Shown here in pieces: positions 1-7,024 of a DNA stretch of 43,752 nucleotides. The stretch comes from Brooklawnia sp. (GTDB taxonomy: Bacteria > Actinomycetota > Actinomycetes > Propionibacteriales > Propionibacteriaceae): contig JAAYVP010000116.1 of NCBI GenBank assembly GCA_012517115.1, positions 1 to 43,752 of the forward strand. Direction: 5' to 3'. The notes under the pieces were generated by a model. It did not search any database, had not been told where the DNA came from, and saw only the letters and a list, made by a program, of their open reading frames with translations. How positions within the stretch are numbered: position 1 is the first letter of the stretch; each line of letters begins with the position of its first letter. The position numbers and the translations under genes were made by a program.

Positions 1-396
1 CTCGGGGTCGGTCAGCCCACCGATCCGGGCCACGTCCACGAGTTGGTGCACTGACATCAATATGGGATGCACCTCGTCGACGAAGGCATCCACCAGCACA
101 CGCCCGTCGGTGGCGGTGGCCTCTGAGCGCGCCCAGTTGTCACGGTCAACTGGGGCGACACCCCCCATCGCCCGGCGCACAGAGGCGGTTATCAACTCGC
201 TCATCAGCTTCGGCTTTGTACCGAAGTAGTAGGCCACCGTCTGCACCGCCAAGCCTGATCGCTCGGCGATCTGTCCCATGGTTGCGGCGTGATAGCCAGA
301 TTCCAGGAAGACCTCGCGCGCAGCGCGCAGCACCTTTTGGCGGGATGCCTCAGCCTGCTCGCGACGGGTCGGCTTATGGGTCTTGACGCGTGCCAT
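1..396 (-). CDS. TetR-family transcriptional regulator (3' end outside window)
   Basis: Read on the minus strand from the ATG at 394-396, the frame stays open for 132 codons and runs off the left edge, so the C-terminus is missing. The N-terminus has the TetR DNA-binding fold: a basic lead (MARVKTHKPTRREQ), helix 1 (VLRAAREVFLESGYHAATM) and a helix-turn-helix IAERSGLAVQTVAYYFGTK, where the AYYFGTK recognition helix is typical of the family. The ligand-binding domain is only partly visible. It is divergent from the small membrane protein and multicopper oxidase at 471-2391, with a palindrome between them, so local repression of that pair is likely. A TACACT box 7 nt before the ATG suggests a leaderless transcript. 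The ligand cannot be predicted. Confidence 0.9.
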   Translation of the reverse strand, partial: MARVKTHKPTRREQAEASRQKVLRAAREVFLESGYHAATMGQIAERSGLAVQTVAYYFGTKPKLMSELITASVRRAMGGVAPVDRDNWARSEATATDGRVLVDAFVDEVHPILMSVHQLVDVARIGGLTDPE

Positions 397-403
397 GAGA
401 CGG

Positions 404-409
404 AGTGTA
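404..409 (-). promoter_or_regulatory. -10 box of the TetR gene (leaderless)
   Basis: On the minus strand this reads TACACT, followed by seven nucleotides (ccgtctc) and then the ATG. This fits TANNNT with transcription starting at or next to the start codon. No ribosome binding site is visible. Confidence 0.55.
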
Positions 410-419
410 CTAGATACCA

Positions 420-442
420 TCACTAGCGAGAGTCACTAGTGA
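420..442. promoter_or_regulatory. Probable TetR operator
   Basis: TCACTAGCGA (420-429) is followed, 13 bp later, by the perfect palindrome TCACTAGTGA (433-442). The two 10-mers differ at one position. They lie between the divergent TetR gene and the membrane-protein/oxidase pair, where a TetR dimer operator is expected. A further partial copy (ACTAGATA) sits at 409-416. Confidence 0.55.
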
Positions 443-470
443 ATGTCATCAGTCAAGGCGGGAGACCACC

Positions 471-935
471 ATGCATGCCGCATACAAGGTCTTGGCTTTC
501 CTCATCGTCGCACTCGTTGCCGTCCAGGCTGCTGCGCATGCCTGGGCATCGTCCGGCTTGGTCAGATACCTTGCCCAAGGCGGCACCATAGACTTCGAAA
601 GCACCGAAGCTCCCCCGGTTCCCGAGTTCTTAGGGTTGATGATCCACGGCATGAACGGGATGTTCGTGATCCCGGCCGTCGCGATCGGGTTTCTGATACT
701 CGCACTGCTTACCAAGTCCTCCCACGCCATCATCTGGGCAGGAGCAGTCGGCGGCCTCGTTGCTCTACAGGTCACGTTCGGCCTGCTAGGGCATGAGACC
801 TCCGCCTTTGCGCTCCTGCACGGGCTCAACGCGATCGTGCTCGCCGGCACCGCCCTTGCGGCTGGGATCTTGGCCTTCCGCACTACCGGGGTTGCTGCCA
901 CGAGCCGAGCCCCTGCGGCCGCCAGGGTCGCCTGA
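471..935 (+). CDS. Small four-helix membrane protein (DUF6220-like)
   Basis: A 154-residue hydrophobic protein with about four membrane helices (roughly residues 5-25, 55-80, 85-105 and 110-135). Histidines lie in or near the helices (the HGMNG and LLHGLNA segments, and H2 and H23). The pattern resembles small haem- or quinone-associated membrane proteins, and I tentatively place it near DUF6220. No enzyme motif is visible. The ATG is preceded by a GGGAG ribosome binding site. It is followed after 31 bp by the multicopper oxidase, so the two are probably co-transcribed under the divergent TetR regulator. A partner or electron-transfer role for the oxidase is inference. The gene call is secure; the function is not. 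Confidence 0.8.
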   Translation: MHAAYKVLAFLIVALVAVQAAAHAWASSGLVRYLAQGGTIDFESTEAPPVPEFLGLMIHGMNGMFVIPAVAIGFLILALLTKSSHAIIWAGAVGGLVALQVTFGLLGHETSAFALLHGLNAIVLAGTALAAGILAFRTTGVAATSRAPAAARVA

Positions 936-966
936 GCGACAACCCGCCGGGCCTTCGGAGTTCGTC

Positions 967-2391
967 GTGAAGGGCCAAGGCATCTCGCGCGTCGTCCGCC
1001 TTCTTGGGGCGGGCGGCGTCGGGCTCGTCTTGCTGCTGACAGGATGGGCCTGGCTGAATAGTCGGCTGCCCGACACCTATGCCGTCACCGAGATGCATGC
1101 CCACGCCGGTCAACATACCGACCAGAGGGTCCCGGCTCGCAGTGTCATCGACTTCGTCGCCGACGTGTCACGAAACGCCGACGTCAAGGTCGAACTGGTG
1201 GCGGGCACCGAAGGCAACCGCCTGACCTTCAACGCGACCAGCCCCGGGCCCACCATTCGGGTTCGGCAAGGCGACCTCGTCGAGGTGGTGCTGCGCAACC
1301 AGGACGTGCCCGATGGCGTCACCGTGCACTGGCACGGAGTCGACGTGCCCAATGCGATGGATGGAGTCGCGGGCGTCACCCAGGATGCCGTCCGTCCCGG
1401 GGAGGCCTTCACGTACCGCTTCGTCGCCGAGCAGGTGGGCACCTTCTGGTACCACTCACACCAGGTCTCGCACCAGCAGGTGATCCGGGGCCTTTTCGGT
1501 GCGTTCGTCATCGAGCCAGCCGGTGGAGCCGGGGTGGAGGCGGTCGCGTTGCTGCACAGCTATCCGGGCGAGTCCCGCTCGCTCAATGGGACGGTTGGCG
1601 AAGTGCGCCAGGACGCGCACCCGGGCGAACGGGTGCGCGTCCGCATCGCCAACACCGACAACTCACCGACCGTGGTCTGGGTGGCCGAGGGCGCCTACCG
1701 ACTGCTGGCCATCGACGGCACTGACGTGAACGAACCGACGGAGGTGACAGGGCGGAAGCTAACCCTGACTGCGGGAGCGCGGGCTGACCTCGAGGTTCGC
1801 GTCCCGGAATCGGGTGCCGCCCGCGTCCAGGCTCCTGGGGTGTCGCTGGTGTTGGGGCCGCCCGGTGCGATGGCTCCGGAGTCGCCGGCACCCACCGAGT
1901 TCCTCGACCCGCTGTCCTACGGCACACCCGCACCGTTGGGTTTCGACCCGGCAACCGCCGACCTGGAGTACGAATACCGGATTGGTCGGCGCCCTGGCTT
2001 CCTTGATGGCCGACCCGGCTACTGGTGGACGATCAACGGCAAGATGGGCCGCAACGTGCCCGCTTTCATGGTCGACCCGGGCGATGTCGTGGTCATGCGG
2101 CTATCGAACCGCAGCGGGGAAGTGCACCCGATGCACCTGCACGGCCACCATTACGTCGTCCTGGAACGCAACGGCGTGGCGGCCACCGGGAGCCCGTGGT
2201 GGGTGGACTCCCTGAACGTCGAGAACGGAGATGACTTCGTGGTCGGGTTCGTGGCCGACAATCCCGGTCTTTGGATGGACCACTGCCACAACCTGCCGCA
2301 TGCCCGGGAAGGACTGATGACCCATCTGATGTACAACGGAGTGGGCACGCCGTTCTTGTTAGGCAGGGCCTCGGGCAACCAGCCGGAATGA
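967..2391 (+). CDS. Multicopper oxidase, membrane-anchored
   Basis: With the GTG start at 967 the protein has 474 residues. Upstream in-frame starts would overlap the previous gene by up to 143 bp and add a low-complexity arginine/proline-rich leader, so I reject them. Residues 11-31 form one hydrophobic anchor with no twin-arginine motif, which places the catalytic part outside the membrane. All four copper-binding signatures are present: HWHG (121-124), WYHSH (161-165), HPMHLHGH (387-394) and HCHNLPH (439-445). Cys440 is the type-1 copper ligand. The residue five positions after His445 is Leu450 where many bacterial enzymes have Met, suggesting a higher redox potential. A histidine-rich stretch (HAHAGQH, 44-50) follows the anchor. 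Substrate (metal, phenol or other) is unknown. A copper-detoxification or laccase role is possible. Confidence 0.9.
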   Translation: MKGQGISRVVRLLGAGGVGLVLLLTGWAWLNSRLPDTYAVTEMHAHAGQHTDQRVPARSVIDFVADVSRNADVKVELVAGTEGNRLTFNATSPGPTIRVRQGDLVEVVLRNQDVPDGVTVHWHGVDVPNAMDGVAGVTQDAVRPGEAFTYRFVAEQVGTFWYHSHQVSHQQVIRGLFGAFVIEPAGGAGVEAVALLHSYPGESRSLNGTVGEVRQDAHPGERVRVRIANTDNSPTVVWVAEGAYRLLAIDGTDVNEPTEVTGRKLTLTAGARADLEVRVPESGAARVQAPGVSLVLGPPGAMAPESPAPTEFLDPLSYGTPAPLGFDPATADLEYEYRIGRRPGFLDGRPGYWWTINGKMGRNVPAFMVDPGDVVVMRLSNRSGEVHPMHLHGHHYVVLERNGVAATGSPWWVDSLNVENGDDFVVGFVADNPGLWMDHCHNLPHAREGLMTHLMYNGVGTPFLLGRASGNQPE

Positions 2392-2438
2392 GCATTCCTG
2401 CCTGTCCTGTGGTTACAGACCAGCACGCGATTCTCGGC

Positions 2439-2444
2439 TAGTGT
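2439..2444 (+). promoter_or_regulatory. -10 box of the sdhCAB operon (leaderless)
   Basis: TAGTGT followed by six nucleotides (cggccc) and then the sdhC ATG at 2451. No Shine-Dalgarno sequence is present, which fits a leaderless mRNA. I see no convincing -35 box. Confidence 0.5.
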
Positions 2445-2450
2445 CGGCCC

Positions 2451-3158
2451 ATGACCGTCGCCGTGGCCGGACCGCCCGAGGCAGCACCGGTGCCTCGCCC
2501 GTCGACCTTCGTGCTGAAACAGGTAATGGCGATCACCGGCGTGATTTTCGTGGGCTACGTCTTCGTGCACATGATCGGCAACCTGAAGGTCTTCTTCGGC
2601 GCCGATTCGTTCAACTCCTATGCCCATTGGCTGCGCGAAATCGGCTATCCGCTGATCCCGCATCGTGGGGTGCTCTGGGCGCTGCGGGTGGTCTTGGTGG
2701 TGAGCGTGGTGGCCCATGTCTGGTCGGCTCTGGTGCTGTGGGTCAGGGGACGCCGTGCCCGGGGCGCTCATCGCCGGCGCCGGATGCCTCGGCTGATGGC
2801 ATCGGGGGCGCGGCTGATGCTGCCCAGTGGCCTGTTGATCCTGGTCTTCGTCGGCGTCCACCTGCTTGACCTGACAATCGGTGCGCTGGTGGCACCAGAG
2901 ACCTTCCGCTCGGGGGACGCCTACCAGAACCTGGTAGCCAGCTTCTCCCGGTTGTGGATGGCGGTCTTCTACTCGGCAACGATGGTCTTCATCGCGGCTC
3001 ACATCACCCATGGCTGGTGGACGATGCTGCAAGACCTGGGTGCCACCGGGCGTCGCTTTCGGATGGTGTGGATCACGATCGGGGTGATGATCGCCTTGAC
3101 GATCCTGCTCGGTAACGCACTGATCCCGGTGCTGGTCCAACTGGGGGTGATCGCATGA
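2451..3158 (+). CDS. sdhC: Succinate dehydrogenase cytochrome b subunit
   Basis: A 235-residue integral membrane protein with five helices (about 22-41, 75-98, 122-143, 165-185 and 205-225). It carries histidines at 40, 89, 137, 184 and 187, the arrangement of the di-haem cytochrome b558 subunit found in Bacillus- and actinobacterial-type complex II. That type needs no separate SdhD, and none is present here. It anchors the SdhAB catalytic subunits and passes electrons between them and the quinone pool, probably menaquinone. The stop codon overlaps the sdhA start (ATGA at 3155-3158), so translation is coupled. In propionic-acid bacteria this complex can also work as a fumarate reductase. The direction cannot be told from sequence. 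Confidence 0.93.
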   Translation: MTVAVAGPPEAAPVPRPSTFVLKQVMAITGVIFVGYVFVHMIGNLKVFFGADSFNSYAHWLREIGYPLIPHRGVLWALRVVLVVSVVAHVWSALVLWVRGRRARGAHRRRRMPRLMASGARLMLPSGLLILVFVGVHLLDLTIGALVAPETFRSGDAYQNLVASFSRLWMAVFYSATMVFIAAHITHGWWTMLQDLGATGRRFRMVWITIGVMIALTILLGNALIPVLVQLGVIA

Positions 3159-5191
3159 CCACGGGGGAGCGGCCGGGCTTCCTGGCACGCCGCCGTCGTC
3201 CGACTGCGCCGGCCAGTGAGCCGGTGCGCGCCAGCCAGTCGGCCACGGCATTCGGAGCCGAGGTTGACTCAATGGCTCCGCAGCTTGACGCCCACGTCCC
3301 GGCGGGCGACCCGTTGACTGCCTGGGCTCGGCGCTGCGCCGAATACCGGCTGGTCAGCCCGGCCAATCGTCGGAAGTTCACTGTCATCGTGGTCGGTACC
3401 GGGCTGGCCGGGGGAGGCGCGGCCGCCGCGCTCGGTGAGCTTGGTTTCCAGGTGGACAGCTTCACCTTCCACGACGCCCCACGCCGCGCACACAGCGTCG
3501 CCGCGCAGGGGGGCATCAACGCGGCCCGGGCCAGAAAGGTCGATGGCGACTCGATCGTCCGATTCGTGACCGACACCATCAAGGGTGGCGACTTCCGTGG
3601 TCGCGAGGCCGATGTGGTGCGGCTGGCAACCGAATCGGCCCGTGTCATCGACCATCTCCAGGCCATCGGGGCGCCGTTCGCCCGCGAATATGGCGGCCAG
3701 TTGGCGACCCGTTCGTTCGGCGGCGTGCAAGTTTCTCGCACCTACTACACGCGTGGACAGACTGGGCAGCAACTTGAGGTGGCGACCGCCCAGGCGTTGT
3801 TGCGCCAGGTGCAGCGCGGCACGGTGCGGTTGCACACCCGCAGCGAGATGCTCGATTTGGTGGTCGCGGACGGACGCGCGCAGGGCATCGTCACGCGCAA
3901 CCTGGTCACCGGCGAAGTGGAGTTCCATGCCGGGCATGCGGTCGTATTGGCCACCGGTGGCTACGGCAGCGTCTACTTCCACTCCACCTTGGCCATGAAC
4001 TCCAACGCCACGGCCACCTGGCGGGCGCACCGGCGCGGCGCGCTGTTCGCGTCCCCGTCATTCGTGCAGTTCCATCCGACCGCATTGCCGGTCTCGTCGC
4101 ATTGGCAGTCGAAGACCACCTTGATGAGTGAGTCGCTGCGCAATGACGGCCGCATCTGGGTGCCTAAGCAGGGCGGCGACCCGCGTCCAGCGAACCAGAT
4201 CCCCGAAGACGAGCGCGACTACTACCTGGAGCGCCGCTACCCGGCCTATGGCAACCTCACCCCACGCGACGTGGCGTCCCGGGCGGCCCGCGACGAGATC
4301 GAGAGTGGACGCGGAGTCGGCCCGCTGCGCAACTCGGTCTACCTCGATTTCCGGGACGCCATCGCACGGTTGGGCAAGGCAGTCATCGCCGAACGCTACG
4401 GCAACCTGTTCGACATGTACCACGACGCCACCGGCGAGGATCCCTACGTCGAGCCAATGCGGATCGCTCCGGGCGCGCACTTCACCATGGGCGGCCTGTG
4501 GTCGGATTTCGACATGATGACCTCGGTGCCGGGTTTGTTCGTGGCGGGGGAGGCAGGCAATGGATACCACGGCGCGAACCGGCTGGGCGCGAACTCGTTA
4601 CTGAGCGCCTGTGTCGACGGCTGGTTCACGCTGCCGCACTCGGTGCCGAACTGGCTGGCCAGGCTGGGCAGCGGCCCGCTGTTGGCGCCCGACGCACCCG
4701 AGCCGCAGGCTTCGATCACCGCGGTCAACGAAAGGGTCGGATGGTTCCTGGCCAGCGCCGGCAGCGTTCGGCCGGTCGCGTTCCACCGTCGGTTGGGCGC
4801 ACTGCTCTATGCGGGTTGCGGGGTCTCGCGTTCGGCTGCCACACTCGGTGACACGCTCGACCAGATTCGCGAGCTACGTGCAGAGTTCTGGCGTGAGGTG
4901 AAGGTCGATGGCCGCGCCGGGCAGATCAACCAGGAGTTGGAGAAGGCCGGCCGGGTGGCCGATTTCCTGGAGCTCGCCGAGTTGATGGTGGTCGACGCGC
5001 TCGACCGGACAGAGTCCTGCGGTGCGCACTTCCGTGCGGAGTTCGTTCTACCCGACGGTGAGGCGCGTCGAGACGATGCGCATTGGGCAAATGTCTCTGC
5101 TTGGGAGACGACCCCAGACGGTGCGCACCGGCGGCACAGCGAGCCGCTCACCTTCCAGCTGGTGCCGCTACAGGTGAGGGATTATCGATGA
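3155..5191 (+). CDS. sdhA: Succinate dehydrogenase flavoprotein subunit
   Basis: A 678-residue flavoprotein that oxidises succinate to fumarate (or the reverse). The FAD-binding motif VVGTGLAGGGA begins at residue 80. The covalent flavin histidine is His113 in RRAHSVAAQGG. Active-site segments FVQFHPTALP, MSESLRNDGRIW and HGANRLGANSLLSA are intact. The C-terminus (PLQVRDYR) matches the actinobacterial subgroup. The first 70 residues are a variable extension, as in corynebacterial SdhA. The overlap with sdhC favours the 3155 start over an internal Met at codon 40. The stop overlaps the sdhB start by four bases. Nothing suggests loss of function. Confidence 0.96.
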   Translation: MTTGERPGFLARRRRPTAPASEPVRASQSATAFGAEVDSMAPQLDAHVPAGDPLTAWARRCAEYRLVSPANRRKFTVIVVGTGLAGGGAAAALGELGFQVDSFTFHDAPRRAHSVAAQGGINAARARKVDGDSIVRFVTDTIKGGDFRGREADVVRLATESARVIDHLQAIGAPFAREYGGQLATRSFGGVQVSRTYYTRGQTGQQLEVATAQALLRQVQRGTVRLHTRSEMLDLVVADGRAQGIVTRNLVTGEVEFHAGHAVVLATGGYGSVYFHSTLAMNSNATATWRAHRRGALFASPSFVQFHPTALPVSSHWQSKTTLMSESLRNDGRIWVPKQGGDPRPANQIPEDERDYYLERRYPAYGNLTPRDVASRAARDEIESGRGVGPLRNSVYLDFRDAIARLGKAVIAERYGNLFDMYHDATGEDPYVEPMRIAPGAHFTMGGLWSDFDMMTSVPGLFVAGEAGNGYHGANRLGANSLLSACVDGWFTLPHSVPNWLARLGSGPLLAPDAPEPQASITAVNERVGWFLASAGSVRPVAFHRRLGALLYAGCGVSRSAATLGDTLDQIRELRAEFWREVKVDGRAGQINQELEKAGRVADFLELAELMVVDALDRTESCGAHFRAEFVLPDGEARRDDAHWANVSAWETTPDGAHRRHSEPLTFQLVPLQVRDYR

Positions 5192-5937
5192 GGATCGAGC
5201 TTGAGGTCTGGCGACAGGACGGCCCGCAGGATCGGGGACGTTTCGAACAATACGTGGTGGTTGACGCGACGCCCGAGATGAGCCTGCTGGAACTGCTCGA
5301 CAGGTTGAACGATCAGCTCGTCGAGCAGGGCATCGAGCCGGTCCAGTTCGAATCCGACTGTCGAGAAGGAGTCTGCGGGGCCTGCGGGGTGACAGTGGAC
5401 GACCGGCCCCACGGACCGGTACCCAAGACCCCGTCCTGCCGCCAACACCTGCGAGCCTTCGGCGACGTGAGCCGACTACGCATCGAGCCGCTGCGCAGCG
5501 CTGCCTTTCCGGTGATCCGTGACCTGGTCGTCGACCGTACGGCACTGGACCGCGTCATCTGGGCGGGTGGGTTCGTCGATGTCGAGACCGGCACCGCGCC
5601 AGACGCCGACGATGTCCTGATCACCCACGATGACGCCGAGCAGGCGCTCGACTTTGCCGCGTGCATTGGGTGCGGGGCGTGCGTGGCGGCCTGCCCCAAC
5701 GGAGCGGCTCACCTGTTCGCCGGGGCGAAGCTCGCCCATCTCGCGCTGCTGCCGCACGGCAGACTCGAACGGGGACGCCGGGCTCGCGCCCTTGGGCAGG
5801 TGTTGGACGACGAGTTCGGTCCATGTAGCAGCTACGGGGAATGCGTGGAGGTCTGCCCGGCCGGCATCCCACTGGCTGCGGTCGCGGCCATGCATCGGGA
5901 ACGGCTACGCGGTCTTTTCCGCGGGAAGGCCGACTAG
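5188..5937 (+). CDS. sdhB: Succinate dehydrogenase iron-sulfur subunit
   Basis: A 249-residue electron-transfer subunit linking SdhA to SdhC. The N-terminal ferredoxin domain binds a [2Fe-2S] cluster through C58, C63, C66 and C84. The C-terminal domain has C159, C162, C165 and C223 for [4Fe-4S] and C169, C213 and C219 for [3Fe-4S], so all three centres are complete. The start (MRIELEVW) is fixed by the ATGA overlap with sdhA. The TAG stop at 5935-5937 is also the first half of the -10 box of the next gene. Confidence 0.95.
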   Translation: MRIELEVWRQDGPQDRGRFEQYVVVDATPEMSLLELLDRLNDQLVEQGIEPVQFESDCREGVCGACGVTVDDRPHGPVPKTPSCRQHLRAFGDVSRLRIEPLRSAAFPVIRDLVVDRTALDRVIWAGGFVDVETGTAPDADDVLITHDDAEQALDFAACIGCGACVAACPNGAAHLFAGAKLAHLALLPHGRLERGRRARALGQVLDDEFGPCSSYGECVEVCPAGIPLAAVAAMHRERLRGLFRGKAD

Positions 5938-5940
5938 CCT
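5935..5940 (+). promoter_or_regulatory. -10 box of xthA overlapping the sdhB stop
   Basis: TAGCCT begins with the sdhB stop codon TAG and lies six nucleotides before the GTG start of xthA. Without a ribosome binding site this suggests a separate leaderless transcript for the repair gene. Confidence 0.5.
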
Positions 5941-5946
5941 GTCTGC

Positions 5947-6810
5947 GTGCGTATCGCTACCTGGAACGTCAACTCGGTCAAGACGCGCGTCCCGCGGCTG
6001 CTGCCATGGCTCGAAGACCGGCAGCCCGACGTGGTCTGCCTGCAGGAGACGAAGCTGTCGGACGAGGCCTTCGCCGCGCTGCTCGGTGACACCCTGAACA
6101 ACCTCGGCTACGCCTTCGCACACCACGGGCACGGCCAATGGAATGGGGTAGCGATCCTGTCCCGGCTCGGCCTGGACGATGTCGAGCGCGACTTCACCGG
6201 CCAGCCGCAGTTCGCGGGGAAGGTCGAGGCCAGGGCGATCAGCGCGACGTGCGGGGCAGTGCGCGTCCACAGCCTGTATGTCCCGAACGGACGCGAGGTC
6301 GGCTCAGACCACTTCGACTACAAACTCGCCTGGCTTGATGCCTTAGCCGCTGCGGTAGCTGCGGGACCCACTGATGTGGCCCTATGCGGCGACATGAACG
6401 TGGCACCGGCGGACGCGGATGTGTTCGACCCGGCAGCCTACCTTGGGCACACTCACGTCACCCCAGAGGAGCGGGCGCGCATCGCGGCATTCGGGCTGGT
6501 CGATGTGGTGCGGGAGCGCTGGCCCCAGGAGCGTGTCTTCTCCTATTGGGATTACCGGGCCGGCATGTTCCACAAAGACCTCGGGATGCGGATCGATCTC
6601 GTGCTGATGTCGCGAGGGGTGGCCGATCGGTTGGCGGCCGCTTGGGTGGACCGGCAGGCCCGAAAGGGCAGCGGCCCCAGCGACCACGCGCCGGTGATCG
6701 TCGACCTGGACAGTGCTCCAGACGGCGATATCGGACCCGTGGTGCCGCCGCCGTCGAACCCGATCAGGTCAGGACGTGGCGTGCGGCTGCCGCAGTCGCC
6801 GCCGCTTTGA
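5947..6810 (+). CDS. xthA: Exodeoxyribonuclease III / AP endonuclease
   Basis: A 287-residue Mg-dependent endonuclease/exonuclease/phosphatase-fold enzyme that cuts at abasic sites and removes blocked 3' ends in base-excision repair. The GTG start gives the canonical MRIATWNVNSVK. Family motifs follow: VCLQETKLSDEAF with the metal-binding Glu, LYVPNG, CGDMNVAP, the YWDYRAGMFHKDLGMRIDLVL loop and the catalytic SDHAPVIVDL. The last 30 or so residues are a proline-rich tail beyond the usual 260-270-residue core. It starts ten bases after the sdhB stop but probably has its own promoter. Confidence 0.93.
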   Translation: MRIATWNVNSVKTRVPRLLPWLEDRQPDVVCLQETKLSDEAFAALLGDTLNNLGYAFAHHGHGQWNGVAILSRLGLDDVERDFTGQPQFAGKVEARAISATCGAVRVHSLYVPNGREVGSDHFDYKLAWLDALAAAVAAGPTDVALCGDMNVAPADADVFDPAAYLGHTHVTPEERARIAAFGLVDVVRERWPQERVFSYWDYRAGMFHKDLGMRIDLVLMSRGVADRLAAAWVDRQARKGSGPSDHAPVIVDLDSAPDGDIGPVVPPPSNPIRSGRGVRLPQSPPL

Positions 6811-6917
6811 TCGCCGTGCGCGCGATAGGTCAAGGCGACTGCCCCGTGCTCGGCACAGGCAGGCGATGCGTGTTCGGGCGGCGGAATGCCCGGTTCTCCT
6901 CCTCGCCCCAGCGCCCG

Positions 6918-6929
6918 CAGCCTAGGCTG
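6918..6929. promoter_or_regulatory. 12-bp palindrome over the -10 box of the kinase cluster
   Basis: CAGCCTAGGCTG is a perfect palindrome. It contains TAGGCT (6923-6928), a plausible -10 box about 97 bp before the kinase ATG. Its centre GCCTAGGC recurs in the 16-bp palindrome at 10311-10326, so both may be sites for one regulator. A second small inverted repeat, AGGTG-AC-CACCT, lies just downstream at 6945-6956. Confidence 0.4.
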
Positions 6930-6961
6930 GGAGCCGGTGCGTCAAGGTGACCACCTGGGGC

Positions 6962-7006
6962 CTCGGCCTTTGCGCTGAAGTCCCGTAGCAGCGGCTCAAG
7001 GCCGAG
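6962..7006 (+). promoter_or_regulatory. Structured 5' leader hairpin before the kinase gene
   Basis: CTCGGCCTT (6962-6970) pairs perfectly with AAGGCCGAG (6998-7006). Inside, GCTG (6974-6977) can pair with CAGC (6989-6992). The stem ends about ten bases before the GAGGAG ribosome binding site of the kinase. It has no T-run, so it is unlikely to be the xthA terminator. A cis-regulatory or mRNA-stability role is possible; I recognise no known riboswitch class. Confidence 0.4.
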
Positions 7007-7024
7007 CCGAGACAGTGAGGAGCC

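Noticed and set aside
793-966. N-terminal extension of the multicopper oxidase
   Set aside because: It would overlap the upstream membrane-protein gene by 143 bp and add a proline/arginine-rich leader before the membrane anchor. GTG 967 gives a normal anchor-first protein.
2361-2403. AGGCAGG/CCTGCCT inverted repeat at the end of the oxidase gene
   Set aside because: Seven-pair stem with a 29-base loop overlapping the coding end and no T-run; too weak to call a terminator.
2151-3272. 373-codon minus-strand open frame opposite the oxidase and sdhC
   Set aside because: Low-complexity His/Gln/Asp-rich translation without domains, antisense to secure genes.
3155-5937. Missing sdhD, as if the operon were broken
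   Set aside because: The single five-helix SdhC with paired haem histidines is the type that works without SdhD, so nothing is missing.
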